This document shows, piece after piece, positions 8,978 to 17,477 of a stretch of 64,000 bases of DNA. This DNA comes from Pseudomonas sp. BGr12 (GTDB lineage Bacteria; Pseudomonadota; Gammaproteobacteria; Pseudomonadales; Pseudomonadaceae), in contig NZ_JALRNF010000006.1 in assembly GCF_030272895.1 (NCBI RefSeq), positions 1-64,000 on the forward strand. The letters run 5' to 3'. Position 1 is the stretch's first letter, and the number at the start of each line of letters is the position of its first letter. The position numbers and the translations under genes were made by a program. The notes beneath the pieces are model-generated. The model searched no databases. It saw nothing but the letters and a program-made list of their open reading frames with translations, and had not been told where the DNA came from.

Positions 8978-10126
8978 GTGGCGCCGATTCCCTACTGGCG
9001 ACTGTCCAGTTTCTACCTGTTCTACTTCGCCTTGCTCGGCTCTACAGCGCCTTTCCTGGCGCTGTATTTCGATCACCTGGGGTTCTCCAGCGCGCGTATC
9101 GGCGAGCTGGTGGCCATCCCCATGCTGATGCGCTGCATCGCCCCCAACCTGTGGGGCTGGCTCGGTGACCGCAGTGGCCAGCGCCTGTTGATCGTGCGCC
9201 TGGGGGCGCTGTCGACCCTGGCGACCTTTTCCCTGATCTTCTTCGACAAGAGCTACGCCTGGCTGGCGCTGGTCATGGCCCTGCATGCGTTCTTCTGGCA
9301 CGCGGTGCTGCCGCAGTTCGAGGTCATCACCCTGGCGCACTTGCAGGGGCAGACGGCGCGTTACAGCCAGATCCGCCTGTGGGGCTCGATCGGTTTCATC
9401 CTCACCGTGGTCGGCCTGGGGCGTCTGTTCGACGGGTTGAGCCTGGATGTCTACCCGCAGACCCTGGTCATCATCATGGCCGGTATTGTCCTGGCCAGCC
9501 TCTGGGTGCCCAACGCCCAGCCCCCCGGGCAGAACGAGCGCAGCGGCGGCGCAGGCTTTCTCAAGCAGTTGGCCAGCCCGGGCGTCGCGGCGTTCTATAT
9601 CTGCGTGGCGCTGATGCAGCTCAGCCACGGGCCTTATTACACCTTCCTGACCCTGCACCTGGAGCATCTGGGCTACAGCCGCGGCATCATCGGTATGCTC
9701 TGGGCCCTGGGCGTGGTGGCCGAAGTGCTGATGTTCCTGGCCATGAGCTGGATCCTGGCCCGGGTTTCCCTGCGTCGGGTGCTGATGGCCAGTTTCGCCC
9801 TGGCGGCGTTGCGCTGGCTGCTGCTGGGCAATTTCGCCGAACACCTGTGGATCCTGCTGTTTGCCCAGGTCCTGCATGCGGCCACCTTCGGCAGTTTCCA
9901 TGCAGCGTCCATTGCCTTCGTGCAACGCAGTTTCGGGGCGCGCCAGCAAGGCCAGGGCCAGGCCCTGTACGCCGCGCTGGCGGGCACCGGCGGCGCCCTG
10001 GGCGCCCTGTATTCAGGCTACAGCTGGAACCTGCTGGGGCCGGCTACCACCTTTAGTATTGCCAGCGTCGCAGCCCTGGCTGCAGCCGTTATCATGGCGA
10101 CCCGAATGAAAGAGGACAGGGCATGA
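8978..10126 (+). CDS. MFS transporter, HcaT-like family
   Basis: This inner-membrane protein of 382 residues has about twelve hydrophobic spans. The first span starts directly at SFYLFYFALLGSTAPF and is followed by an MFS loop motif around GWLGDRSGQR (residues 61-70). The pattern resembles the MFS_1-like / 3-phenylpropionate transporter (HcaT) group. A stop lies in frame just before the GTG at 8978, so this GTG is the earliest possible start and it keeps the first membrane span intact. The gene lies 38 bases after aroC and its stop overlaps the next start. Substrate unknown. Confidence 0.83.
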   Translation: MAPIPYWRLSSFYLFYFALLGSTAPFLALYFDHLGFSSARIGELVAIPMLMRCIAPNLWGWLGDRSGQRLLIVRLGALSTLATFSLIFFDKSYAWLALVMALHAFFWHAVLPQFEVITLAHLQGQTARYSQIRLWGSIGFILTVVGLGRLFDGLSLDVYPQTLVIIMAGIVLASLWVPNAQPPGQNERSGGAGFLKQLASPGVAAFYICVALMQLSHGPYYTFLTLHLEHLGYSRGIIGMLWALGVVAEVLMFLAMSWILARVSLRRVLMASFALAALRWLLLGNFAEHLWILLFAQVLHAATFGSFHAASIAFVQRSFGARQQGQGQALYAALAGTGGALGALYSGYSWNLLGPATTFSIASVAALAAAVIMATRMKEDRA

Positions 10127-10650
10127 GCCTGACTGTTTACCACTGCTCCACCCCGGACATTCCCAACAAGGTCCTGACCCACGCCGAGGACATCGCCGCG
10201 ACCCTGGCCGAGCAGGGCGTGCGTTTCGAGCGCTGGCAGGCCGCGCCGATTGCGTCGGATGCCAGCGATGAAGCGCTGATCGCCGCCTACCAGGGCGATA
10301 TCGACCGGCTGATGACCGCAGGTGGCTATCGCAGCGTCGATGTCGAACGTGTCAGCAGCCAGGAACCGCAAGCGGTCGAGTTGCGCGAATGTACCCTCGA
10401 AGAAGATCTGGTGCGCCTGTTCGTTGCCGGTCGCGGGATGTTCACCCTGCGTGTCGGTGACTATGTCTATGCCGTGGCGTGCGAGAAAAACGACCTGATC
10501 GTGCTGCCGGCGGGCACCCGGCACTGGGTCGACATGGGCGAGAACCCGCATTTCGTGGTGATCCGCTTGTTCAACCGCGATGCCCAGGGCGGGGCTGCGG
10601 TGTACAGCGGCGAACCCATCGCCGAGTCCTTTGCCCGACTGGACGATTGA
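10123..10650 (+). CDS. Acireductone-dioxygenase-like cupin lacking most metal ligands
   Basis: Over its whole 175 residues the protein follows acireductone dioxygenase (MtnD, methionine salvage): LTVYHCSTPDIPNKVLTH at the start, FVAGRGMFTLRV and PAGTRHWVDMGENPHFVV later. Known MtnD proteins bind Fe/Ni through His-x-His-x3-Glu plus one downstream His. Here the first site is collapsed: the text reads LRECTLEEDLVRLFVAG, with about four residues missing and no His, while the later His in TRHW remains. It is probably not a normal dioxygenase. It overlaps the MFS stop (ATGA) and is not next to other methionine-salvage genes. Confidence 0.85.
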   Translation: MSLTVYHCSTPDIPNKVLTHAEDIAATLAEQGVRFERWQAAPIASDASDEALIAAYQGDIDRLMTAGGYRSVDVERVSSQEPQAVELRECTLEEDLVRLFVAGRGMFTLRVGDYVYAVACEKNDLIVLPAGTRHWVDMGENPHFVVIRLFNRDAQGGAAVYSGEPIAESFARLDD

Positions 10651-10660
10651 CTCAAGGGGC

Positions 10661-10686
10661 CTGTGGGAGCGGGCTCGCCCCGCGAT
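10661..10686. repeat. Single REP copy
   Basis: GGGAGCGGGCTCGCCCCGCGAT, one mismatch from the REP core, sits between the convergent cupin and DUF3509 genes. Confidence 0.8.
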
Positions 10687-10701
10687 GGGACTCCACGCAA
10701 T

Positions 10702-10974
10702 TCAACGATAGGTCGGCAGCGCAAACCGCTGCTGGCTCTGCAGCCTGGAAATCATCGGCAACTCGCTGGCCTGCTCGGCCAGGTCGCGGCGAATCGCACT
10801 GATCGCCCAGGTCAGTTGTTCGGCGCTGTGCAGCTGGCCGTAGGAAATCGAGCGCCTGACCTGCTTGCCATCTGCCGCACGCAAGGTCAGCAGGATGCCA
10901 CCATCGGGACGCGCCTGGGTGGTCACGTCGTAGGCGGAAAATACCGAGGCGAATTTTTCCTGGATGAGGTCCAT
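10702..10974 (-). CDS. DUF3509 family protein
   Basis: This 90-residue protein matches the small DUF3509 family common in Pseudomonas: an N-terminal helix (MDLIQEKFASVFSAY), a beta-rich centre (GGILLTLRAADGKQV) and a C-terminal helix with IRRDLAEQASELP. No catalytic motif or membrane span is visible. The ATG at 10974 is preceded by CCAGGAGTTG; a longer frame reaching 11250 has no ribosome site and an implausible composition, so it was trimmed. Function is unknown. Confidence 0.82.
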   Translation of the reverse strand: MDLIQEKFASVFSAYDVTTQARPDGGILLTLRAADGKQVRRSISYGQLHSAEQLTWAISAIRRDLAEQASELPMISRLQSQQRFALPTYR

Positions 10975-11248
10975 ATCAACTCCTGGCTGTGGATGGCAGA
11001 CATGGAGTGATGGGTGCAGCGACTGTGCCAGCCTTTTGTGATTAATAATTTTCTTGTTAATCAATGTCTTACATCTTGCTTTGGAATCAGGCCGCCGTGC
11101 AATGTGCAAGGTCGTGCACCTGGCACCCTGCATTTTGCAAGATTCCCCGCCAATAGAATTGCTCTGTCGGCACCATGGGTTATCCACAATGGACCGGCAA
11201 TCGTCCCTGGCAAATACTTGGGCTTTTCCGGCTGCCAGGAGGTTCCCC

Positions 11249-11773
11249 ATGTCCGATCAACGTAGCGCCACTCCCATCAACGACGATCAAACCGACGCGT
11301 TTGCCGAGGCGGTTTTCGACCGGGCGCGCCAGGGTGATGACGCGATGCTCGCGCGTTTGCTCGACAGCGGCCTGCCGGCCAACCTGCGCAACCACAAGGG
11401 CGATACCTTGTTGATGCTCGCCAGCTATCACGGTCATGTCGAGGCCGTCCGGGTTCTGCTCGAACACGGCGCCGACCCGATGATCGCCAATGACAACGGC
11501 CAGTTGCCCCTGGCCGGTGCAGCCTTCAAGGGTGACCTGGCCATGGTCCGCTTGCTGGTGGAGCGGGGGGTAGCCGTGGATTCGGCCGGGGCCGATGGGC
11601 GCACCGCGCTGATGATGGCGGCCATGTTCAACCGCAGCGCCATAGTCGAGTACCTGCTGGGCCAGGGCGCCGATCCGCAGCGCCAGGATGCCAGGGGTAT
11701 TTCCGCCCTGGGTGCTGCCCAGGCCATGGGCGCCAACGACACCGCCGCACAGCTGAAGGCGCTGGCCGGCTAA
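11249..11773 (+). CDS. Ankyrin-repeat protein
   Basis: The product (174 residues) contains four to five ankyrin repeats. Clear units are GDTLLMLASYHGHVEAVRVL, GQLPLAGAAFKGDLAMVRLL and GRTALMMAAMFNRSAIVEYL, each followed by a GADP-type turn. No signal peptide is visible, so a cytoplasmic protein-binding role is likely. Pseudomonads carry ankyrin proteins next to catalase genes, but no catalase gene is near this one. A good site (CAGGAGG) lies before the ATG at 11249. The partner is unknown. Confidence 0.9.
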   Translation: MSDQRSATPINDDQTDAFAEAVFDRARQGDDAMLARLLDSGLPANLRNHKGDTLLMLASYHGHVEAVRVLLEHGADPMIANDNGQLPLAGAAFKGDLAMVRLLVERGVAVDSAGADGRTALMMAAMFNRSAIVEYLLGQGADPQRQDARGISALGAAQAMGANDTAAQLKALAG

Positions 11774-11833
11774 CCCCCGGGGGGCTTTTGCGGCTATCCT
11801 TGGCGACTTTTTTTATCGTCGCAGGGCCCCTTC

Positions 11834-12364
11834 ATGAAATCCCAACTGGTCGAACTCATCGGCAAAATCAGCGCTGGCTGCATGCGCGAGGACGAAATCG
11901 AGCGCATCGCCGACGAAGCCGTCCAGGCCTATGCCGACCCGCAAGCCTTTCTCGCCGCCAATCCCGATATCAACTACGACGACAGCTTCCCGTTCTCCCT
12001 GGGCGAATGGATCGTGGTGGGCAGCCTGCCGGACACCGTGCTGTTCCAGGCCGACAGCTACAAAGACCTGTTCGCCCAAATCGTCGCTTCTTTCGACAAG
12101 AGCGTGGCTTTCAACCTCCAGCCCAAGCAACTGGCCAAGGTCGATCCGCTGACCGCGCTCAACCGCATCCAGGTGCAGATGGGGGCGTTGAACAAGGAGC
12201 AGGGGGGCTATGTGCTGGTGAATTTCAGTCAGTTGCTCGATGACGAACTGCAGATGGTCATGGTCGGCAACAACGACCTGGCGCGGGTGCTGGAACTCTG
12301 CGAGGCACTCAAGATCGCCGCAGCACCTGCCCTGGAGGCGCTGCGGGTGGCGGTGCACGTTTAA
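11834..12364 (+). CDS. Conserved hypothetical protein (DUF1851-like T6SS-immunity type uncertain)
   Basis: The 176-residue protein is acidic and soluble, without signal peptide or membrane span. The middle carries SLGEWIVVGSLPDTVLFQADS and the C-terminus is helical. I cannot name its family with confidence; it may be related to the SMI1/DUF1851-type fold, but that is only an impression. It lies 60 bases after the ankyrin gene on the same strand, possibly co-transcribed, and convergent with the ZIP transporter, whose stop overlaps its stop by 4 bases. Confidence 0.65.
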   Translation: MKSQLVELIGKISAGCMREDEIERIADEAVQAYADPQAFLAANPDINYDDSFPFSLGEWIVVGSLPDTVLFQADSYKDLFAQIVASFDKSVAFNLQPKQLAKVDPLTALNRIQVQMGALNKEQGGYVLVNFSQLLDDELQMVMVGNNDLARVLELCEALKIAAAPALEALRVAVHV

Positions 12365-13302
12365 CCGAGGGCGGTGTCGAGGAACATCATTACCGCAAAG
12401 CCGCCCATCAGGCCCAGGGTCGCCGAGGTCTGGTGGCCGTTGCGATGGGTTTCCGGGATGACCTCGTGGGACACCACGAAGATCATGGCGCCGGCAGCCA
12501 GACCCATGCTCACTGGGTAGGCGATGGCAAAACCGGTGGAAATGTCTAGGCCAATGATGGCGCCCAGCGGCTCCATCAGGCCCGAGCCGATGGCCACCAA
12601 CGCCGCCTTGAAGCTCGACAAGCCCGTGGCACGCAAAGCCAGGGCCACGGCCAGGCCTTCGGGAATGTCCTGGATGGCGATGGCGCTGGTCAGCGGCAGG
12701 CCGACAGCGAGGTCGCCATTGGCGAAACTCACGCCGATGGCCATGCCCTCGGGCAGGTTGTGCAGGGTGATCGCCAGCACGAACAGCCAGACCCGGTTGA
12801 TCCGTTCGGCCTGTGGCCCGCAGGGGCCGGTGCTTTCATGCTCGTGCGGGGTGAAGCGGTCCAGGCCCAGCATCAGCAACACGCCCAGGCCCATGCCGAC
12901 CACCACGGTCAATGCCGCAAAGGGACCATTGCCGGTGATCTCGCGGGCGGCGTCCAGGCCTGGCAGGATCAGGGAGAAGGAACTGGCGGCGAGCATCATT
13001 CCGGCGGCGAAGCCGAGCATCACATCCTGGCTGCGGGCGCTGACATCACGCAGCACCACGGCCATGATGGCGCCCAGGGCGGTGGCGGCAAATCCGGCCA
13101 GACCGCCGAGCGTTGCCAGCTGCAGGTTGTGCTGGTGATCGCCGTGCACCGCGTTCCAGGCGCTGGCCAGCAGCAGGCCGAGCACGGCCAGCAGGCTCAG
13201 GCCCAGGCCGGCGCTGAGCCACGGCGCGGCTTGTGCCTGTTGCACCCAGGCATTGAGCAGTGACACGGGTGCCGGGCTGGCGGCGCTTTGGGCGGGGGGC
13301 AT
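12361..13302 (-). CDS. ZIP-family divalent metal transporter
   Basis: This inner-membrane protein of 313 residues belongs to the ZIP (zinc/iron permease) family. The metal-binding signatures HNLPEGMAIGVSF and IAIQDIPEGLAVALAL, on two adjacent helices, are clear, and eight or so hydrophobic spans are present. The His-containing loop GLDRFTPHEHE may bind metal on the cytoplasmic side. The long N-terminal extension with an extra span resembles the GufA-like branch rather than E. coli ZupT. The start at 13302 has a GAGAGG site. It probably takes up zinc or another divalent cation; specificity cannot be read from sequence. Confidence 0.9.
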   Translation of the reverse strand: MPPAQSAASPAPVSLLNAWVQQAQAAPWLSAGLGLSLLAVLGLLLASAWNAVHGDHQHNLQLATLGGLAGFAATALGAIMAVVLRDVSARSQDVMLGFAAGMMLAASSFSLILPGLDAAREITGNGPFAALTVVVGMGLGVLLMLGLDRFTPHEHESTGPCGPQAERINRVWLFVLAITLHNLPEGMAIGVSFANGDLAVGLPLTSAIAIQDIPEGLAVALALRATGLSSFKAALVAIGSGLMEPLGAIIGLDISTGFAIAYPVSMGLAAGAMIFVVSHEVIPETHRNGHQTSATLGLMGGFAVMMFLDTALG

Positions 13303-13431
13303 GACGACCTCTCGGGGCAGGATTCTTTGGCTCGAGTGTAACCAGCGGTGTCGCAACCCGGCCAACGATTCCCTTCTATGGGCCTTATAGCCAACTATCC
13401 TTTGGGCACACTTACGCGCTGGAGCGAAACA

Positions 13432-13623
13432 ATGGGTTCCACATTCAACGGCCTGGTGGGGCTGATCATCCTCGCCCTGGATATCTGGGCGATCATCAAT
13501 GTGCTGAAAAGCGGCGTGGCCATGGGGCCGAAGATTCTCTGGATCCTGTTGATCCTGCTGCTGCCGGTGCTGGGGCTGATCATCTGGGCGATCGCCGGGC
13601 CACGGGGGAATGTGCGCCTGTAA
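13432..13623 (+). CDS. Small two-span membrane protein with PLDc_N-type domain
   Basis: The protein has 63 residues and two hydrophobic spans (LVGLIILALDIWAIINVL and ILWILLILLLPVLGLIIWAI) ending in a short GPRG tail. The LPVLGLIIW pattern is typical of the phospholipase-D-nuclease N-terminal (PLDc_N) membrane domain found alone in many small bacterial proteins. A GGAGCG site precedes the ATG. Function is unknown; it probably sits in the inner membrane. Confidence 0.8.
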   Translation: MGSTFNGLVGLIILALDIWAIINVLKSGVAMGPKILWILLILLLPVLGLIIWAIAGPRGNVRL

Positions 13624-13645
13624 CCGCTGTCGGTGCTTGACCGTC

Positions 13646-13719
13646 TGTAGGAGCGGGCTTGCCCCGCGATTGCGGTGTACCTGAACGCACGCAATCGCGG
13701 GGCAAGCCCGCTCCCACAG
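13646..13719. repeat. REP inverted pair
   Basis: Two REP cores in inverted orientation (GAGCGGGCTTGCCCCGCGAT and its complement), separated by about 25 bases, fill the convergent gap between the PLDc_N gene and ogt. Confidence 0.9.
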
Positions 13720-13722
13720 TGA

Positions 13723-14196
13723 TCAGATCAGCCAGGCGCCTTCCAGCTCCAGCAACAGCTGCTTGCGCTCCACGCCGCCGGCGTAGCCGGTCAAGGTGCC
13801 ATTGCTGCCGATGACCCGATGGCAGGGCACGATGATCGCGATCGGGTTGGCACCGTTGGCCGTGCCGACCGCGCGCACCGCCCGTGGGCGGCCGATACGT
13901 TGGGCCAGCTCGGCATAACTGCAGGTGGTGCCGTAGGGGATGCGCTGCAAGGCCTGCCAGACTTCGCGCTGGAAGGCCGTGCCCAGCGGCGCCAGTGCCA
14001 GCTCGAATTGCTCGCGCTGGCCGGCGAAGTACTCGTCCAGTTGCCGGGCCACTTCATCCAGTTGCCGGCCGGCCGGTTGCCAGGTGTCCGGCAGTTCCCA
14101 GGCCTGCATGGCGTCCATGTGCACCAGGTGCAGACCCTGTTCATCGCCGGCCAGCAACAACGGGCCGAGCGGACTGGGCTGGTAGCGGTAATACAT
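13723..14196 (-). CDS. ogt: Methylated-DNA--protein-cysteine methyltransferase
   Basis: This 157-residue protein is a direct-reversal DNA repair enzyme that moves the alkyl group from O6-alkylguanine to its own cysteine. The active-site motif IVPCHRVIG is present with Cys125 as the acceptor, and the DNA-binding helix region GTTCSYAELAQRIGRPRAVRAVG is preceded by the RNase-H-like N-terminal domain. The length matches the Ogt type without an Ada domain. The ATG at 14196 was chosen; an upstream frame to 14229 lacks a ribosome site. Confidence 0.93.
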   Translation of the reverse strand: MYYRYQPSPLGPLLLAGDEQGLHLVHMDAMQAWELPDTWQPAGRQLDEVARQLDEYFAGQREQFELALAPLGTAFQREVWQALQRIPYGTTCSYAELAQRIGRPRAVRAVGTANGANPIAIIVPCHRVIGSNGTLTGYAGGVERKQLLLELEGAWLI

Positions 14197-14410
14197 GGCG
14201 CTTCGCCTGGGTAATGAATGAACGACCACGATAGCGCAAGTCGCCGCCCAAGGCTGTTATCAACGAAATTTTCACATTCGATTATGGAAAATCCGCGCGC
14301 GCAATTATCCGTTCGCCGAATGGCCGTGCATTGCCCTCGGGTTTAGTGCACATTTGCCGCTTCGCTTTTTTTGCCTTTCTTGAATTTGAATCCTAGGGAT
14401 CCTCCAATCC

Positions 14411-16495
14411 ATGGCTAACACGGACGCCTTGAGTGACCAGCGGGCCGCGTCGCGCCCGCTGCAACCGACGCTAAAATCGCACCTGGCCTACACCTTGCTG
14501 TGTGGCCTGGTCATCATGCTGATGCTCAGCCTGGTCCGCCTGGGCCTGCTGATCTACAACAATGACATGATTGGTAACACACCAATGTCGACCGTGGCCG
14601 AGGGTTTCCTCAACGGCCTGCGCTTCGACCTGCGGGTGGTGGTCTACCTGAGCATTCCGCTGCTGCTGGCCGTCCTCAGCGCCCGGGCCATGGCTGCGCG
14701 CGGCCTGTTCCGCCTGTGGCTGACCCTGGGTTCGAGCGTCGTGATGTTCCTCGGCCTCATGGAGATGGACTTCTACCGCGAGTTCCACCAGCGCCTGAAC
14801 GGCCTGGTGTTCCAGTACATCAAGGAAGATCCCAAGACCGTACTGAGCATGCTCTGGTACGGCTTCCCGGTGGTGCGTTACCTGCTGGCGTGGATTGTCG
14901 GCACCTGGCTGCTGAGCCTGCTGTTCAAGGGCATCGACCGCCTGACCCGTCCCCGTGGCGTCTATGAGAGTAAAGTGGCCGGCAGCCGCAGCGTCGCCCC
15001 CTGGTACGTGCGTGGCGTGGTGTTCTTCATGGTCCTGCTGGTGGCCGTCGTCGCCGCTCGCGGCACCCTGCGCCAGGGTCCGCCGATGCGCTGGGGCGAT
15101 GCCTTCACCACTGACTCGAACTTCGTCAACCAGCTGGGCCTCAACGGCACCCTGACCCTGATCGATGCCGCCAAGAGCCGTTTCGGCGAAGACCGTGCCA
15201 ACGTCTGGAAATCGACCATCGAGCAGACCCTGGCCACCCAGACCGTGCGCGACATGCTGCTGACCGACAACGACAAACTGGTCGATGCCGACAGCGCCGC
15301 CATTCGCCGCGATTTCACCCCGCCGGCCGACAACACCCTGCCGATCAAGAACGTCGTGGTGATCCTCATGGAGAGCTTCGCCGGTCACTCGGTGGGCGCC
15401 CTGGGCAGCCCGAACAACATCACCCCGTACTTCGACAAGCTGGCCAAGGAAGGGCTGTTGTTCGACCGTTTCTTCTCCAACGGCACCCACACCCACCAGG
15501 GTATGTTCGCCACCATGGCCTGCTACCCGAACCTGCCAGGTTTCGAGTACCTGATGCAGACCCCAGAAGGCGGCCACAAGCTGTCGGGCCTGCCGGCACT
15601 GCTCAGCGCCCGTGACTATGACGATGTCTACGTCTACAACGGCGACTTCGCCTGGGACAACCAGTCCGGGTTCTTCGGCAACCAGGGCATGACCACCTTC
15701 ATTGGCCGTAACGACTTCGTCAATCCGGTGTTCTCCGATCCGACCTGGGGCGTGTCCGACCAGGACATGTTCGACCGTGGCGCCGAAGAGCTGGCCAAGA
15801 ACTACGGCAAGAAACCGTTCTATGCCCTGCTGCAGACGCTGTCCAACCATACCCCGTATGCGTTGCCGGCCCAGCTGCCGGTAGAGGCCGTGACCGGCCA
15901 GGGCCGTCTCGACCAGCACCTGACCGCCATGCGTTACTCCGACTGGGCCCTGGGCCAGTTCTTCGAGAAGGCGCGCAAGGAGCCGTACTTCAAGGAAACC
16001 CTGTTCGTCATCGTCGGCGACCACGGCTTCGGCAACCACCAGCAAGTCACCGAGCTGGACCTGGGCCGCTTCAACGTGCCGCTGCTGCTGATCGCCCCTG
16101 GCATCCAGGAGAAGTTCGGTGCGGTCAACCACACCGTAGGTACCCAGATCGACATCGTGCCGACCATCATGGGCCGCCTGGGCGGCGAAACCCGTCACCA
16201 GTGCTGGGGCCGTGATCTGCTCAACCTGCCGGCGGGCGACCCAGGCTTCGGCATGATCAAGCCGTCGGGCAGCGAGCAGATCGTCGGCCTGGTCAAGGGT
16301 GACCGCATCCTGATCGAGTCCAAGGACATGTCGCCGCGCATGTATCGCTACGAACTGGGCGCCAACTTCAAGGCCGAGCTGATCGAAAGCCCGGACCAGA
16401 AGGACCTGACCCACAAGCTCGAGTCGTTCATCCAGACCGCGACCAAGAGCCTGCTGGATAACACCGCCGGTGTCGTCCACGGTACGCCCAAGTAA
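14411..16495 (+). CDS. LTA synthase family membrane sulfatase (phosphoglycerol transferase-like)
   Basis: The product has 694 residues. Five hydrophobic spans occupy the first 220 residues and a large periplasmic sulfatase/phosphatase-fold domain follows. In that domain the metal-binding Glu lies in ILMESFAGHSVG, the nucleophile Thr in FFSNGTHTHQG, and later ligands in IVGDHGFGNHQ. This is the architecture of LtaS and of MdoB/OpgB. In a Gram-negative host the likely task is transfer of a phospholipid head group to periplasmic glucan or another envelope glycan. It is followed by a strong terminator and stands alone. Confidence 0.88.
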   Translation: MANTDALSDQRAASRPLQPTLKSHLAYTLLCGLVIMLMLSLVRLGLLIYNNDMIGNTPMSTVAEGFLNGLRFDLRVVVYLSIPLLLAVLSARAMAARGLFRLWLTLGSSVVMFLGLMEMDFYREFHQRLNGLVFQYIKEDPKTVLSMLWYGFPVVRYLLAWIVGTWLLSLLFKGIDRLTRPRGVYESKVAGSRSVAPWYVRGVVFFMVLLVAVVAARGTLRQGPPMRWGDAFTTDSNFVNQLGLNGTLTLIDAAKSRFGEDRANVWKSTIEQTLATQTVRDMLLTDNDKLVDADSAAIRRDFTPPADNTLPIKNVVVILMESFAGHSVGALGSPNNITPYFDKLAKEGLLFDRFFSNGTHTHQGMFATMACYPNLPGFEYLMQTPEGGHKLSGLPALLSARDYDDVYVYNGDFAWDNQSGFFGNQGMTTFIGRNDFVNPVFSDPTWGVSDQDMFDRGAEELAKNYGKKPFYALLQTLSNHTPYALPAQLPVEAVTGQGRLDQHLTAMRYSDWALGQFFEKARKEPYFKETLFVIVGDHGFGNHQQVTELDLGRFNVPLLLIAPGIQEKFGAVNHTVGTQIDIVPTIMGRLGGETRHQCWGRDLLNLPAGDPGFGMIKPSGSEQIVGLVKGDRILIESKDMSPRMYRYELGANFKAELIESPDQKDLTHKLESFIQTATKSLLDNTAGVVHGTPK

Positions 16496-16515
16496 GTGAG
16501 CGAACGCTACACTGA

Positions 16516-16549
16516 ATAAAAAGAGGCCCTTCAGGGCCTCTTTTTTTTT
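16516..16549 (+). terminator. Rho-independent terminator
   Basis: Stem AGAGGCCCT/AGGGCCTCT with a two-base loop, followed by nine T. It lies 20 bases after the sulfatase stop. The A-run on the left arm could serve the other strand too. Confidence 0.95.
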
Positions 16550-16638
16550 GCGGGTTGGCTGGACCGTGGCTGAACAATTCGCGGCCATGCGAGTCAACGG
16601 AAGGTAAGTTGTTGTTGATCAGTGCAGAGGAGAGTCCA

Positions 16639-16875
16639 ATGAAAGACTGGGTCATTACCTTTGTTGATCAGAAAGGCGAGCGAGCCTCGCTGCCCTACAC
16701 CAGCGAACAACCACCCACGCTCGAGGAGGCTGCGCGCCTGGTCCGCAGCCATCTGTTTCCGGTCATGGACGAACTGGACCTCAATGATTTCGATGGCCGC
16801 GACAGCATGCCCACGGCCAAATGGCTCAAGGAGCAGAACGGCGTGGAGGTCACCTCGATCACCGAAGCGCCCTGA
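16639..16875 (+). CDS. Small soluble protein, unknown function
   Basis: The 78-residue acidic protein has no signal peptide, membrane span or known motif that I recognise. It begins KDWVITFVDQKGERASLPY and contains the helical stretch TLEEAARLVRSHLFPVMDEL. A very good ribosome site (AGAGGAGAG) precedes the ATG, and codon use is like that of its neighbours, so it is taken as a real gene. It stands between a terminator and the RraB-like gene, about 190 bases away. Confidence 0.75.
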   Translation: MKDWVITFVDQKGERASLPYTSEQPPTLEEAARLVRSHLFPVMDELDLNDFDGRDSMPTAKWLKEQNGVEVTSITEAP

Positions 16876-17066
16876 AACGCCCAGCTGGCTGGCACCCTTG
16901 GCGCCAAAGCGCTACGCTGCAAACAAGGTCGGGCCGGATTTACCCCAGCCCGGGCTTGCCGATCCACGTCATGCATTCAGCTCGAATTGCCCCCGCACGG
17001 CTTGTGTGGCGGGCAGGTGCGTTTTGCACTGAAAGTCTATCCAATCAGTAATCAGGAGGACGATTC

Positions 17067-17399
17067 ATGAGCAGCCAATACGAGGACATCAGCAGCACGG
17101 TATTGCGCCGGATGAAAGAAGGCGGGTTCAACTTCGCCCAGATCCATCCCATTGAGTTCTATGCGGTTTTTCCCGATGAGGCGCGGGCACGACGGGCAGC
17201 GGGACAGTTTCGTGGCGAATCGCTCAGCGCCCAGGTGCATGAGCGCGACGATGGTGCCTGGCACCTGGAGTTGAGCAAGGTGATGTACGCCACCTACGGC
17301 GGCATCGACGAATTCGAGCAGAACTTCGAAGCGGTGATCGCTCCCCTGGGCGGGGAAATCGAAGGCTGGGGCGTCAAACAGGAGCGCCAGCTGGCTTGA
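17067..17399 (+). CDS. RraB-family protein (RNase E inhibitor-like)
   Basis: The 110-residue protein fits the 'regulator of ribonuclease activity B' domain: an N-terminal helix with VLRRMKEGGFNF, a strand-rich centre (IEFYAVFPDEARAR) and a C-terminal ferredoxin-like half ending in GGEIEGWGVK. In E. coli RraB binds RNase E and alters degradosome composition. Whether this distant relative does the same in Pseudomonas is inference. CAGGAGGACG before the ATG is a strong ribosome site. Confidence 0.8.
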   Translation: MSSQYEDISSTVLRRMKEGGFNFAQIHPIEFYAVFPDEARARRAAGQFRGESLSAQVHERDDGAWHLELSKVMYATYGGIDEFEQNFEAVIAPLGGEIEGWGVKQERQLA

Positions 17400-17477
17400 A
17401 TACAAGGCGCACGGGGGCGGCCTGACCCGCCCTCTGTGAGTCGCTTTCCCTTTCCTGAGTACCTTTACACCCCACCC

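Noticed and set aside
14471..16597. A 708-codon frame antisense to the LTA-synthase-like gene
   Set aside because: Composition is Gln/His/Val/Gly-rich as expected for the shadow of a high-GC gene, with no ribosome site or recognisable domain; the plus-strand protein has clear motifs.
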